Shown here piece after piece: positions 1 through 10,600 of a DNA stretch of 64,000 nucleotides. Below the pieces are notes generated by a model. That model ran no database searches, was not told where the DNA came from, and saw only the letters and a program-made list of their open reading frames with translations. A program made the position numbers and the translations under genes. The stretch's first letter is position 1; the number at the start of each line of letters is the position of its first letter. The stretch comes from Schistocephalus solidus (taxonomy: Eukaryota > Platyhelminthes > Cestoda > Diphyllobothriidea > Diphyllobothriidae), in contig WEDG01008757.1 of NCBI GenBank assembly GCA_017591395.1, forward strand, positions 1 to 64,000, given 5' to 3'.

Positions 1-120
1 TTATCGATTTCATGTTTTTAAATTTCTACTGCGTTCCAACGTTTCTCTATATGTGTACTGGCCTGAAGAGAAGTTATCGAAAGCAGCGCGTATGCTCGCC
101 AAGTTGTCTTTTGAATCATT

Positions 121-461
121 TAATGGGAATTTTTGCAACTTTAAAGCGTTGGCGTTCGTATGCTTTGAACCTTGGTGGAATTGGCATTCGAAGTCAAAGG
201 CTTGCAGGATTTCTTGCCGAATGTCTAGTTGCTTTAGTGGTTCTTTGAATGACTTTAGTCATTTGACTGGTCTGTGGTCAGTGCGTAGCAAGAAGTGCTT
301 GCCTCTCCGGAAATGTAGAATATGTTGAAAGAACGTAGCAATAGCCAACAATTCCCATCGGAATGTGCAGTAGTTTCGTTGTTTTTTCGAGAATGTTTGA
401 CTGCAAAGCAGATAGGGTGTTCTAACCCGTGGTTGTCAGTCTGGCAGAGGATGTCTCCCAT
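121..461 (-). pseudogene. gypsy RNase H remnant
   Basis: Downstream of the RT on the minus strand, the frame from 461 carries a degraded RNase H. A better-preserved block at about 300-125 includes LLRTDHRP, followed by an in-frame stop, then FDFECQFHQGSKHTNANAL. These match the TDH(K/R)PL and GK.N..ADALSR ends of Ty3/gypsy RNase H. The two blocks are in different frames. The integrase that should follow lies mostly beyond the left edge. Confidence 0.75.
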
Positions 462-896
462 TGTAAAACCACTATCGTCAGTGACCAGGATGAAAGATGG
501 AGCGTCAGTTTGTGTATTGTGTAATGAAAGGATGGGTGCTGAACAGAGTGTTGATTTTAAGGTATGGAAAACCTTGTCGCATCCAGGGATCCATTTAAAG
601 ATTCTGCCTTTTGCTGTCAGTTAATGGAGAGATGCGGTTATGTACGAAAAACTACGGATGAACCAGTGGAAGTATGACACCAAACCGACGAAACTCTTCA
701 CCTGAGGCTGGTTCAGCGGCGTCGGTCAGTTTTGAATTTGATTCTTCTTTTCCGGGAGTGTAAAAACCTGTCCTAGTGATATCCTATGCCAAGGAATGTA
801 ACCTCGGTCTTTAAAAGACGAAGTTGTTAGGGTTCATTGTTTATCCAGCGCCTCTGAGGACTGTGATGTCTAGATTTAAGTTAGCGATGTGGTTCT

Positions 897-1600
897 TTAT
901 GTTACGGCTAAAAATGATGATATTGCTAAGAAGATGAGACAAGTGTGCGGGAAAAGATGCCAGAGGACCTTTTGCATGAGGCTTTGGAACGCCGCGGTGG
1001 CGTTATACAGCCCAAAAGGAAGTTTCTGGATTTCGAAAAGGCCTTGGGGCAGCATTAGTATGGTTTTGTGTCTGTTTTTTTCTGGTCTTTTTCTACCTGC
1101 CAGTACCCGTACTTGAGATCTAGGGTTGAAAAACACCTGGCGTCGCCCAGGGCGTCTATTGTTTCATCAATACGAGGTAAAGTAAAGGAGTCACATACGG
1201 TGACAGCGTTTAGGTGCTGATAGTCTACGCACAACCGTAGTTTACCGTCTTTCTTTGGGGCAATAGCAATGGGTGATGCCCATGAGGGGATGAGGGGCAG
1301 ATAATGTCTGCACTTAAGGGATGCTCTAACAGCTTCTTGACTTTGGCACTACTATGGATGGGAATGCGGCAGGGTGGCTGCCACACTGATTTGGTGGAAC
1401 CTATATTGATTAACACGTCGCATGCTATTTGTGCGTCCCATTTCTGAAGGTATTCAGGCAAACACTTCAGGGAATGATTGCAGAATGAACTTGAGCTCTG
1501 TTCGATTTTGAGGATCGACATCGGATATTCGGAATAACAGCTCGTCAACGTTCATTGTTGGGAGCGTTATTGAAGCAACACAACGTAATTTATCTGATCG
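897..1600 (-). pseudogene. gypsy reverse transcriptase (frameshifted)
   Basis: The minus strand encodes the linker before RT (about 1,600-1,330) and then the fingers and palm of a Ty3/gypsy RT. Visible landmarks are a PKKDGKLRLCVDY-type block near 1,215-1,260, an LRSGYW-like block near 1,110-1,130 and PFGLYNATAAFQ near 985-1,020, close to the family motif PFGL.NAPATFQ. The catalytic YLDD box should lie near 915-935, but the sequence reads CLIFLAISSF, so a small indel has destroyed the two aspartates. At least two frame changes separate the blocks. In life this enzyme would copy element RNA in particles; here it cannot work. Confidence 0.85.
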
Positions 1601-1647
1601 GGTTTCGTCTCTGTCTCTGACGGTATTCCAAACTCAGTTATTAGAGA

Positions 1648-3137
1648 GTGCCGAGCTTCCCCCGATTGCTTAGCCATATATTCTCAGTTTATCTTCTAAA
1701 CGGATTCTTTCCTGACACATGGAAAACATCTATTATTCTTCCTGTCTTCAAGTCGGGATCTCGTTCGGACGTAAATAATTATCGAGGCGTTCACAAAACC
1801 CCGGCTCTAGCAAAACTTCTTAAAAAAATATTTTTAATCGAATTCTCGACTTTTGCCTAGAAAATAAGCTCTTAAGCGACTCGCAATATGGTTTTCTACC
1901 TGATAGATCATGCGAAGTGTGTCACTTAGCTTTTCTTAACCTCGTCACTTCCCTTCGTAATGAGCGGCAGTCAGTGGTTGTGATCTACTTTGACCTGAGC
2001 AAAGCCTTCGACAAGGTACCGCACAGACGTCTTCTGGTGAAACTGGAAGCCCTCGGCATCCGGCCTCCTCTCCTTGACTTCATTGGTTCCTACTTGTCTT
2101 ACCGCAGCCAGAAGGTCTTAGTAGGTAATAGCTATTCGAGGCCTCAGCCGATCACGAGTGGCGTTTTTCAAGGCACGGTTCTAGGTCCCCTTCTCTTCAT
2201 TCTGTGCATAAACGAAATTTCAACTTTACTCACAAATTCACAAAATTTCGTTGACGCTGACGATCTCAAGTGCATTTATTCATTTTCTAAAGACACTGCC
2301 AATAGTTGCGTTGATAAAATCAACACTGATCTACTTATGCTCTCACGTTGGAGCTGTACTTGGCAGATGAAATTTTCTCCATCCAAGAGCAGTTTCATGT
2401 GTTTTGGCCCCGCCAAGCTTCCTAGACCCCTAGTATTTCAAAATAGTACACTTTTAGAACGATCAACCATAAAAGACTTAGGTCTAAGTTACACAAATAA
2501 GCTAGCATTATCGCCGCATGCAGATCGAATTTCTGCAAAGGCTGCACAGATATGTGGTTTTATATCACATAATTTCTTCCTTCCGGAAATAAAGTTAAAC
2601 CTATACCGCATGTTTGTTCTTCCTATCCTAGAATACTGCTGTCCCCTCTTTGGGCTGATGAACGCCTCTGACCGCAGTAAGATTGAAATAGTTCAGAGGG
2701 TTTTTACTCGAAGACTATTTTCTCATCCTGGATCCAGTATCTCTTATACGGATAGATGCCAGTTAGCAAACATTAAATTTCTGTGGGTTAGAAGACTCGA
2801 AGCCGGTCTCTGCTTCCTGTTTCGCGTTAACTCTAGTCCAAATCTCCCACGCATTAACGCTCTCACTCCGGTAGATCGACCCTATGCCACTCGTAATTCT
2901 TCCATGATCATTTCACTACCCCGTAGTTCCACAACTAACCGGTCTCAGTTTTTTGCCTCTAAATATGCTTTTATGTGGAATAATCTTCCACTGCAAATTA
3001 GGTTATCGTCTACATTAGCTATTTTCAAAACCAAATTACGCAAACATTTAACTTCGGAAGATATAAAGTCCTTATTGTCTGTTTCCTTCCCAAACTCGCA
3101 ACTTTTGGATTTTGAAAAGGGTCCTCCTGGTATTTGA
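1648..3137 (+). pseudogene. CR1-like reverse transcriptase, one frameshift
   Basis: RT coding sequence from the fingers (FPDTWKTSIILPVFKSGSR, NNYRG) through the palm (YFDLSKAFDKVPH, near 1,987-2,025) to the thumb and C-terminal region (ending PPGI, stop at 3,137). The first 60-70 codons are in another frame from the rest; the shift falls in an A-rich run near 1,820-1,830. The active-site box reads NFVDADDLK near 2,250: both aspartates remain, but the preceding aromatic residue of the usual (F/Y)ADD is replaced. The 406-codon open stretch from 1,917 is long for a dead copy, so insertion may be fairly recent. No ORF1 or endonuclease is present. Confidence 0.9.
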
Positions 3138-3883
3138 GGCAGCTCCTCTGATATTATATTGGTCTCTAATTATATTTCCATCATCCTTTGCAGTCAATCT
3201 TTGCATTCTCTTTTTCTTCCCCTCCTTTTAAACTAGCATTACCAACTCTTGACAACCTTGATACTTTCCTCCGAATTTGCAACCCTGAAGATAGTCTCCA
3301 GGTTCTGTTGATGATCGAGGCGGGTTCTGGTGGTTTCGCCTCTTTGGTGATGGACTATGCAGTCAGCAAGGTCGCATCTCGATGATGATCTCGTGACCTC
3401 TACTGTCCCCTCTTCGTTTCGACCATGTTGTCTACGATGAGTTCGTCCTCTCTCACCTCCACTGGTGTTTATAAACAGTAGCTCTGACTGCTATATTATC
3501 TCTCACCCGACAAGGAGCGTTCCGAACCCTCATACGTTGTTAGCAACATCACACTACTATCCCATTGCATTTAGCTATTAATATTTTAGTGAAGCAGTTT
3601 TTTCTCCTATTTTTTTAAAATTGGCGGCTCGCCGAACTCCGCCTCCGATTTAACCCTATGAGTTTTTTTTACTGCTTCTTTTCCAGTTCACCGTATATGC
3701 CAAAGATTGTTGACTTTTGTTTTAAAAATGGCAAATCGTTTTGAATCGGATATGTTTACCATACTATTCATTTGTGCTGTTCATATGGATGCTAACATAG
3801 TGCAGCAATTATCCACTTTGTATTTATTTAAACCACGATACTAAGTTTGTAATGATGGGGCCCTCTGGGCCTTAAATATACAA

Positions 3884-3905
3884 TTTATTTATTTATTTAT
3901 TTATT
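3884..3905 (+). repeat. ATTT simple-repeat tail of the LINE
   Basis: Four to five ATTT repeats directly follow the LINE 3' end and mark its boundary with the gypsy sequence. Confidence 0.8.
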
Positions 3906-5215
3906 ATATTTAACAGTTATGTACAGGTCGTAAGAGAAACGGTCGGTCTTTGACTTGTATAGTACAGTCTGCTTTAATGAGGAAACCGATTCCTTAGTAT
4001 GAAGTCCCAATCGAGTTTGAGGGTGACTAAGAAATCGTGTTGGATCAATGTAGAGCCAAGTTGGACGGACAACTGTATCTAACCGATTATCATCATCGAG
4101 GTACTATCGGTCTAGTGTAAGGTCTGATTGTGCCCATGAATAGGGGCGGGGGAAGCGTGGAGGCGTTGAAAACTGAAATATTAGCTCCCATATCGACGAG
4201 TGCCCGTTTTTTATATCCAGCGTGTTCAAGCGCTACTGTAAGTTATGGAAATATCGAAGGAGTATGTGCACAAGCAGAGATAACAGAGCTGGACTTAGAG
4301 CTAGAGTTGTGCCCACAGCGACGGGCTCAGGATCAAAAGGTGGCACAATATTTGCAGCCTGGGCGGTATTTCGGGAAACGAACCGACGTTTGACGAGTCT
4401 GTTGACCTGGCGCGTCAGTTAGACTATTGCTGACACCGCCATTTATGTGCTAGACGTGCGCATGCGACTGAAATTCATCATATCTCTTGCAATGACGAAA
4501 AGCCACCGTAAGGCTTGGTGGGGGACGGAGGATGAAACCATTTGTGGCAGTACGATCAAAAAGGCCTGTCAATAAATCGTGGCGTATTCGTTCATCTAAA
4601 TTAACCTGTGGAAGGTTGGGGAAAGTAAGGAATGCTATGTGCCCGAGTTATAGGGCGACTTCGTTACCAGAGTGATTGCGAGTTTGATAAAGGTTTGAAA
4701 AACGTTGCTTGGCAGTCCCCGGAGTTAACTGGTTGTCAAAGAAGGTGGACATCAACGCGTTTGCGGTGTGAAACATGGTGTTAATATTAACTCCTGTAGT
4801 AAGGGCAAGTTTGCGGTTTGGAGGACAGAGGAACTGTTACATATATTCGAGGAACGTCGGCAAGGAAAAAGGAAAGTTAACTCAACCAATCACGAAATTG
4901 TTGCCCGATTGTTAAGCATCCTGGGATAGAAGAAGGTGGGGCGGTGGTCTGACATTTAGGATTAAGAATTGTGTGCGTGTAATGTCTGGGGCTGCAAAAG
5001 GGGAGGTAAGAACGGACTGACACCAGCTGCCACCAATATAACGCACTGATTATCTCCGGCATTATGATGGCTTCTTTCATCTTCCGTATTAGATCCAGAT
5101 CCAGGGTAAATTCTATGCAGTCAAATAGAGCAGGGTCTAAAGCAGATTCACCCATCTCAGAATTGCCTTGTTGCTGAGAATCTTTCATATTTAGGATAGT
5201 TATGGTAGACAACCT
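3906..5215 (-). mobile_element. gypsy element, protease and possible gag part
   Basis: On the minus strand near 4,125-4,215 the translation ALVDMGANISVFNAS matches the retropepsin flap-side motif (F/L)(V/L)DTGA(D/N)(I/V)SV, with the catalytic DTG altered to DMG. Upstream on that strand (about 4,400-5,215) is a possible gag or nucleocapsid region. It includes a 111-codon open stretch (5,212-4,877) that I do not recognise, and I see no clean CCHC knuckle. Position and strand fit the 5' half of the element whose RT lies at 897-1,600. No LTR was identified. Confidence 0.6.
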
Positions 5216-6429
5216 AGAGATAGGATGTAGATTTATTCATGGTTATAGAGTTGATGAAACGTAGAAAAATAACAACGAGAGATAATATCTAGGATAGCCT
5301 CCAATAATGAAAGATCATAAATAGAGTGGACTCCATCGGATAGTAAGTGTTTAACGCGGGAAGGGAGAACTGTCAGACGATATACCCATTTAGGGTCGAG
5401 AATCGTTGATCAGTGAGGAGTCGATTACTGTCACGGTTGCTGGGGTGTAGAAGCAAAAGGAAAGTGAAAGCGTTTTAGAAACCCCACGTGTTCCTGCCCT
5501 TCATGTCCGTTTCATATGCATACGGCTACAATGTTAGAGCAGTGTTTATAATAGGAATTCAAACAAAAAAATTACTGAACAGTGAAAATTATCCCTTTAA
5601 ATGGCTGAGATTTATTAGATTTTAAGGAGAAAATCTGTTGACCATGGGATGAAAAGTGTGCGCAGGACCGCCTGGCAGGTAAGGTCCTTTATGGATTAAA
5701 AGGGTTCCTCCTCTGGGGAGAATTGCTTAGTTGTATGAGACTTCTTGCGTAGCATATTTGCCTCATATGTGATAAATACTATCATATAAGATCGGAAAAA
5801 AACCGTTAAGGTGGTGACGCAGTAAGAGCCTACTGCGATCATTCACAGTGTGCTTTGTGTCAAAGCGAAGACGCTGCTCATCCAAGCGTGGGTAAATGCG
5901 GCCTCGCTAATACCTTGTTAACCAAACAAACCACCAGTGATCGTCAAGAAATTGTCTTTGATCGAATGGATTTTGCAACAAACCAAAAAAATCACATCTG
6001 TAAAACTTTAAGCAAGCATTTGCAGCTGAACAATTATAGCATGTAATATAATCAATTACATAACAGGAGGGCTCTTTTTAAAGTTCAACCGTTGAGTGTT
6101 ACAGAGTTAACTGGACGCTAAGAACTTAGTACTTTCCTAGGTAAAGTTTTCGCCTAAGTGCAGTGTGAATATGCACAATTCAGGGTGTGGCCTACATTCA
6201 AGGGAAAAATTTAAAAAAAAATAACATTTGGATTTAAAAATTGAACAGATAGTCATAGGGCAATGGGGAGGCCAATGGGGAGAGGAACGTTAATTGTACG
6301 ATTTGGCCTATAATTAATGCAAAACAGGAAGCATAACTCAACTTCGAGTCCCCTAACCCATTAAAAATTTAAGTTAGCCAATTGACATCTCTCAGTATAA
6401 TAAATACTGGATCCAGCGCGAGCTAAGCC
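5216..6429. other. no recognised feature
   Basis: AT-rich sequence with only short open frames (longest 63 codons at 5,855-6,046, not recognised). It may include the remaining 5' part of the gypsy element, but nothing diagnostic is visible. Confidence 0.4.
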
Positions 6430-7200
6430 TATTGAAGAAATAGCTCTGTGAAATTTTTCTGTCTTTTACGAGAACTTGCATTCATAAGAACAAAGAAAGT
6501 ACGGGAATATTGGAGGATTGGAAGGACCAGTATATGGTAAATTTGAAACTTTATTTATGGAAGAAAAAGTGATCCAATTTCAACCCACATATTTGCCTGG
6601 CCTTTGTAGGAAGTTGATCTACGTAAAGCGTTAAAGTAAACTTATTTTTTTAACTAATGTCTAGGTTCTTTATGGCAGAACACTCTAAGCATAAGTTATT
6701 TTGAGAGCTTATAGAGTTTGAAAGCTTAGCGTGGCCGGTACACATGAAAAGCCACTTGGACGCAGAAAACTCCATCTGCGAAGTTGAACTCCACTTCCAA
6801 AAGCCTACTAGATCAGGCTAAATCTTTTCAACACCAACATTCTCGCTGTCCTTAGAATATGAATAAACGCTTTTACGATCATCAGCATAAATGAACCTTT
6901 GCGATTTTCTGATTACTGTCAAATTATTGTCGACGGAAAGAGAGGGGTGCGGAGCTAGAACCATGCTTGAAGTACAACACTCGTGATCAAGTAAGGCGTC
7001 TAATACCCTTCTGATAGCGGTTGGATAATTAAGACCATATGAAGTCAAATAGAGGAGGTCGAATGGCAAGGGCTTCGATTTCTACTAAAAGACGTATTGC
7101 GGCAACTTGTTTAAGGCTCTATGAAAATCAGAGTAGCTAAGTACAATTGACTCCTATTCATTAAAAATATAATTTTCAGTTTGGAAAAATTTAAGTGCCA
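6430..7200 (-). mobile_element. CR1-like LINE fragment, second copy
   Basis: The minus-strand translation parallels the LINE at 1,640-3,905 block by block. EALAIRPPLFDFI lies near 7,040-7,080. FIYADDRKSVYSYSKDS lies near 6,840-6,900 and keeps a good YADD box. A QMEFSASKW..MCTG..AKL block lies near 6,720-6,780, and a KARQICG..LDHFF block lies near 6,520-6,570. There are several frame changes and stops. It is more diverged than the first copy, so it is an older insertion of the same or a sister family. It lies about 0.5 kb upstream of the pyruvate kinase-like gene, in opposite orientation. Confidence 0.8.
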
Positions 7201-7674
7201 GGTTTCACAAGATCTTTTAAGTACTAATCCATGCTGAGTAGAACTCGGAATTCAACAAACTTTAAGCGACATCTGATTGAGTACAGAGGATGAAACTGTC
7301 ATAGGGCTAGTTGCCCGGTACTTTATTTTTCCTAGACGGAAATCAGACTGTGGAACTAATGCCCTGAAACGTCACATGAACAAATTTTACTGGAATCGAG
7401 GAATATTTGATCAGGAATCTCATTAACCCATTTTGGTAATATGTATTGCTCAAGACTTTCTTGCCTAATCACGAACACTTAAAATGTAGAAGTAGACTGT
7501 TAGCTCAAATTTCGTATTCTTTTGTGCACACCTCGTATAAAGTGTATCCTCGCCCATGGGTCAGCATCTTCACAGTGAGGATAACCCGCAGTTGTTTTAA
7601 TGTTTCGGATTCAGCGTTTTTCAAGGTCGTAATTCTGCTTTAAGGTTGTAGAGGGCTGTTCCGTTGTGCTTCTA
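7201..7674. other. upstream region of the pyruvate kinase-like gene
   Basis: This interval should contain the promoter and 5' leader of the gene starting at 7,675. I see no convincing TATA box or initiator. An in-frame stop at 7,630-7,632 limits how far the first exon can extend without another splice. Confidence 0.35.
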
Positions 7675-10600
7675 ATGGCTGCAGTTCCGCTCATCACCGC
7701 TGTTGACAGTTCTTGCAACTTTTTGTTTGAGAAAGAATGTAGTCGCATGTGGACTGCCAAGCCTGCATCCCGACTTGCCCATGCCAGCCAGCTGGATATT
7801 GATCAAGTTGCCCAACCTGCAAGGCAAACATCAATTTTATGCACGCTAGGTAAAGTTTATTTTTAATTATTATCTTCAAGGTGATTCATGGAGTTCACCA
7901 GAAGACCTCGAAAGAATGATAAAGGCAGGAATGAACGTTTTGGTTCTGAATATGAGCATGACCTCTCGTGATATATGTAAAAGGGTTATCCAGGATGTGC
8001 GGAAGATCGAGGAATCTCTTAACTTCAACCCATGTATTGCCATTGCAATGGACATGACTGCGGCTCCAGTACGCACAGGTCTTTTTGATGGCGTAAGTTA
8101 ATTATCATAACGCCTCACGATCAGATGTCTGATTTGGAAGTAATTTTGGAAGAAGGCGACAGAGTTGAACTGACTACAGATGAGGCTTATATGAATAAAT
8201 GCACGCCGAAAAAAATATTTATCGATACAAAGTACTTTCCACAGCTCATTCACAGCGTGCGTAAAGGGGACCGGATACATATCGATGACGGACAAATTTG
8301 TTTGGTTGTTAAAGATACCGGCTACGACTCCATTAATTGTCTCATCGAGGAGGGCGGTGTGTACTTTTTATATCCTTACTTTATTTCAAGGGTCTATCGG
8401 CGGTTACAAACGAGTTACACTTCCTCGAGAGCGACTTTATCAGGATTCGGTTTATGCCAATTACATAAAGGATCTAACGTTTGCCGCCGAGTGTGGGGTA
8501 AGTTAATTACGTCTGAATGTAATTTCCAAGGTTGACTTCGTTTTCACAAGTTTGGCGGAGAATGCCTCCTTTATTAAGGATGCCAGAGCTCACCTTCTAC
8601 CAGGAATGAAACTTTTTGCCAAGATCGAGACGCGTGATGCTTTTAAAAAGTGAGTCCTTGCCCTAATCCAATATTTATCTCTCCTTTGAAATCTCAGAAG
8701 CTACCTTATCTCCCATGTACTCGCAGCGCTCTTTCAAATTTCATAAGTTGACTCGGTGTTGTGGTCTGTAAAAAGTTAAGTACTATATATCTGCAAGCGC
8801 CCTTAATATTAAATCCAGTTATCGTTTCCCTTGTTCCTAGTCTCGACGAACTGTTGCTTTACTCAGATGGTATTATCATCCGCCGTGGTGAGCTTGCGAC
8901 TCAATATAGCTCCGAGAAGATATTCAAACTGCAAAAACACATAATCGGCCGCTGCAATGTTGCAGAGAAGCCTGTGTTTGTAACCGATCAATTGCTTGAA
9001 ACCATGCGGATGAAGCCACGTCCAACCCGTGCAGAAACTTCCGACGTTGCCAATGCAGTTTTAGATGGTGCCGACAGCATTATTTTAACAGTCGAAACAT
9101 CGTGGGGCAAGTATCCATTCGATTCCGTCCAAGTCGCTGACCAAGTATGTTTTATTCTTGCCGTTGGTCTTAGACGCCCGTCGTACACTTTCTTTTGTAA
9201 TCCATCTGTATTTTTTATCTAACCCTTCCAACTAACTCGTTTTTCAACTCTCAGATCGTAAATAATATTTGAAAAGCAGTAACTTCGCATAATATGTTTT
9301 CCGTCGAATCATCCTAACCTTTGTCACTTTTGTGGTGCGGATAGGATTTTCGGACTTCGGTTCAGTTCTGCATTATGATGCGCACTGATCTTGCTCTTTC
9401 TTGCGGCTTTTTTCTTGTTCTTCTGACGTATCCGGTTTTTTTCACTTTCCACACATTTTTCGAGTCTATTATGACTTGAGCTAAATTATTTTCAATTGTG
9501 GTGAAATGGTTTTAATTTTTCTGTTTTTAAGATTTGCCGTGAAGCCGAGCGGGCCATCTTTCATGACGCCACACGTTCTGAACTCAAGATTTGTCGTGAA
9601 TCACGCTCGCATTGGAAATATAGTATTAAGGATGTGACTGGAATTTCTGCAGTCGAGGCTGCTGCAAGTTGCGATGCGAAAGCTATTCTGGTGATCACCA
9701 CGACAGGGGCGTAAGTGTTTTCAAATTGTTGGCCTTATATTTTTCGAAAACTCCGCCGCCAGATATGATTTTAGAAGCTATAGGAGTTTTTACAAAAAAA
9801 TGTAAATCTTGTTATTTCTGCTTGTCTGGGCTTAGATTTGCTTGGATCGAACGATTGCTTTATATTTGCACAGCAATCCTGTAATCTCGCCAGATGTGTA
9901 CTTTATCCCTTTCATCGGTCTCTAAGTTGAAAAATACCTAAGAAATATGAAAATTTTCTTTAGCCGTTCATTCAGGTCGCCACGTTGACTGGAGCATTTT
10001 TGCTGTATATAATCATCGCTTTTGACTGGTTTGAGTTTGAACACCGTAAGCCGTCTAGTGTCCTTTTTCTAAATATACTTTTAAAGTATGAACGGTGGAT
10101 GACTGTCAGAAAGCGTTCTAGCTGTTTGAGTCAAACTAACGTTTTCCTTGACATTAGCTTGTCTCGACCCATTTATGAAATGTGTCGCTAAACATAGAGA
10201 GGCATCGGTTTTCAATTTTAATCTGCTCTCATTCTTTCCTGTAGGTTAATTATTTCGTTTTAATCTAATACAAAATAAAACGACTGATTTTTTGAAAATC
10301 TTCCGTTGAACTAGCTCAGTAATCTGTATTTTTGAAGTTTAGGGCTTTCTTTTCATAGTCCTGTTTCAAGTACTGAGTCAGTCGGTTTATTTTTAAAACG
10401 AGCCAAGTAGAAATCGAGTTTATACAACGGTACCCAATTATGGTACTGTAACCTTTTTCTCCACTTCTGACAATTCCGACCCTCGGAAACAATGTTCCAT
10501 GCATCCCACCACGTATTGAAGGCAAACTACATGTCATGAATAGAAAGGCGACAGTTTAAACTCGAGGTGAAATTTTAAACTACTATTCTGTCAAATTTTC

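Larger units (their letters stand above)
1..1630 (-). mobile_element. Ty3/gypsy-like LTR retrotransposon, 3' part of pol (decayed)
   Basis: Read on the minus strand, this stretch carries the reverse transcriptase to RNase H part of a Ty3/gypsy polyprotein and runs off the left edge before the integrase. Frames change several times and stops occur, so it is dead. The protease of the same element appears to lie at about 4,130-4,215, on the other side of an inserted CR1-like LINE (about 1,640-3,905). The domain order protease, RT, RNase H along the minus strand supports one element split by the insertion. Assignment to Ty3/gypsy rests on recognisable RT and RNase H motifs; the lineage within it is not resolved. 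Confidence 0.8.
1640..3905 (+). mobile_element. CR1-like non-LTR retrotransposon, 5'-truncated
   Basis: A LINE copy begins abruptly inside the RT domain (no endonuclease visible) and ends in a short ATTT repeat at about 3,884-3,905. The 3' untranslated region after the stop at 3,137 is about 750 bp. The ending, a GGGCCTTAAATATACA block followed by ATTT repeats, is the simple-repeat type of tail common in CR1-group LINEs. It lies in the opposite orientation to the surrounding gypsy element and separates that element's protease from its RT, so it inserted later. I saw no clear target-site duplication. Confidence 0.85.
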
